From Bacillota bacterium (GTDB lineage Bacteria > Bacillota > Tb-RUG-66), in assembly GCA_016288255.1 (NCBI GenBank), contig JAEEYS010000007.1, forward strand, positions 1 to 14,343: 14,343 bases of DNA. Direction: 5' to 3'. Numbering within the stretch: position 1 is the stretch's first letter; each line of letters starts with the position of its first letter. Of the stretch, positions 13,876 to 14,343 are shown in pieces. Under the pieces are notes generated by a model. That model did no database searches and was not told the origin of the DNA. It saw only the letters and a list, made by a program, of their open reading frames with translations. The translations under genes were made by a program, and so were the position numbers.

Positions 13876-14286
13876 ATGACGCTTCGAGAACAAGTAGAAG
13901 AATACGCTAAAAAGAAATATGGGGTAGAAGCTGAGCAGCTGCCCTTCAATAAGGAAGATTATGCTGTATTTCGTCACGCCGATACAGGCAAGTGGTTTGC
14001 TGTGTTTATCGTAAAAGCTTATACAGAGCTCGGCTTAGAAAGAGACGGGACCGCAGAGATCATGAGTGTAAAGATTCGGGATTCACTGTTTGCCGATATG
14101 CTGTCACAGCAGCCGGGATATCTAAGGGGGTATCCGAGCCCGGCATGGAATTGGCTTTCTGTTGTGCTGGACGGCTCAGTGCCGTTTGACGATATTTGTC
14201 AGTGGCTGGAAGAGAGTTATATTGCGACAAAATCAAAGGCAAAAAACAAGAAAGTGCCGTTATCAAAGAGAAAAACGGCTCTATAG
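13876..14286 (+). CDS. YjbR/MmcQ family protein
   Basis: The 136-residue protein fits the YjbR/MmcQ (double-wing, DUF419-like) family. Family blocks are YAVFRHADTGKWFAVF (29-44), EIMSVKIRD (61-69), QQPGYLRGY (78-86), WNWLSVVLDGSVPFDDICQW (91-110) and EESYIAT (112-118). The fold resembles a DNA-binding CyaY-like/double-wing domain, but no molecular function is established. The usual YHMNK-like stretch after PGxLxxY is replaced here by PSPAW. The C-terminus (119-136) is an unusually basic Lys/Arg tail. AGGGGAG lies only a few bases before the ATG, so the ribosome site is close to the start. It appears to be transcribed separately from the pair upstream. Confidence 0.85.
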   Translation: MTLREQVEEYAKKKYGVEAEQLPFNKEDYAVFRHADTGKWFAVFIVKAYTELGLERDGTAEIMSVKIRDSLFADMLSQQPGYLRGYPSPAWNWLSVVLDGSVPFDDICQWLEESYIATKSKAKNKKVPLSKRKTAL

Positions 14287-14343
14287 ATTTTACATTCGGA
14301 TGGCTTTGTGCAAGAGGATGCCTTATATCGCCCGCTTTTTTGA
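14287..14343. other. End of window, no supported feature
   Basis: These 57 bases after the YjbR-family gene contain a short GC-rich stretch followed by T residues near the end, which looks like half of a terminator, but I find no matching left arm. An ATG at 14318 opens a frame that runs off the window after a few codons, without properly spaced ribosome site. Confidence 0.3.

Noticed and set aside
14287..14343. In-frame extension of 18 codons after the YjbR-family stop, ending at the last bases of the window
   Set aside because: Open stretches this short are expected by chance; the YjbR family domain is complete before the TAG, so I do not claim read-through.

Overview
The window looks like a chromosomal segment of a spore-forming, low-to-moderate G+C Firmicute, most likely class Clostridia. 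The grounds are strong AGGAGG-type ribosome sites, the gene content (YyaC, Spo0E-like, YybS, DUF5711, DUF951, YedF) and a gene order (yyaC ... rpsF-ssb-rpsR ... yybS-rplI-dnaB-purA) that resembles the replication-origin-proximal region of Bacillus subtilis and its relatives. I cannot name the genus. I see no mobile element, CRISPR array, tRNA or rRNA gene, and coding density is high, with no gene-free stretch over 300 bases.

Layout. 1-1141: 3' part of a Ca2+-type P-type ATPase, ended by a strong bidirectional terminator that it shares with the convergent gene yyaC (1310-1888, minus strand), the only gene on the minus strand. 2012-6725: a run of six co-directional genes (acidic TPR protein with a C-terminal anchor, DUF5711 membrane-anchored repeat protein, CvpA family, YedF-like, MscS channel, DUF951 zinc-finger-like). 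The last three are tightly packed or overlapping. Several act at the membrane. 6754-7857: a classical rpsF-ssb-rpsR operon with a recognisable promoter, a stable leader hairpin and a strong terminator. 7927-11038: yybS (with an unusual repeat-bearing acidic N-terminus), rplI and the replicative helicase dnaB; gdpP, often found between yybS and rplI, is absent here. 11197-12483: purA, with its own promoter-like region. 12568-12759: a small Spo0E-family gene starting at GTG.

12860-13755 holds the least familiar part: a translationally coupled pair made of an XRE-family regulator and a small membrane protein with one N-terminal helix and a coiled coil. The C-terminal domains of the two proteins match each other with near-constant spacing of conserved residues. 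A good promoter and an inverted repeat precede the pair. This looks like a paired regulator/membrane-partner module and is the best candidate for something undescribed. The window closes with a YjbR/MmcQ-family gene (13876-14286) and 57 bases in which I see no supported feature.

Functionally, the segment combines replication and translation housekeeping (ssb, dnaB, rpsF, rpsR, rplI), purine synthesis (purA), sporulation control or spore-stage functions (yyaC, Spo0E-like, possibly yybS) and envelope or ion functions (Ca2+ ATPase, MscS, CvpA, DUF5711, TPR protein).
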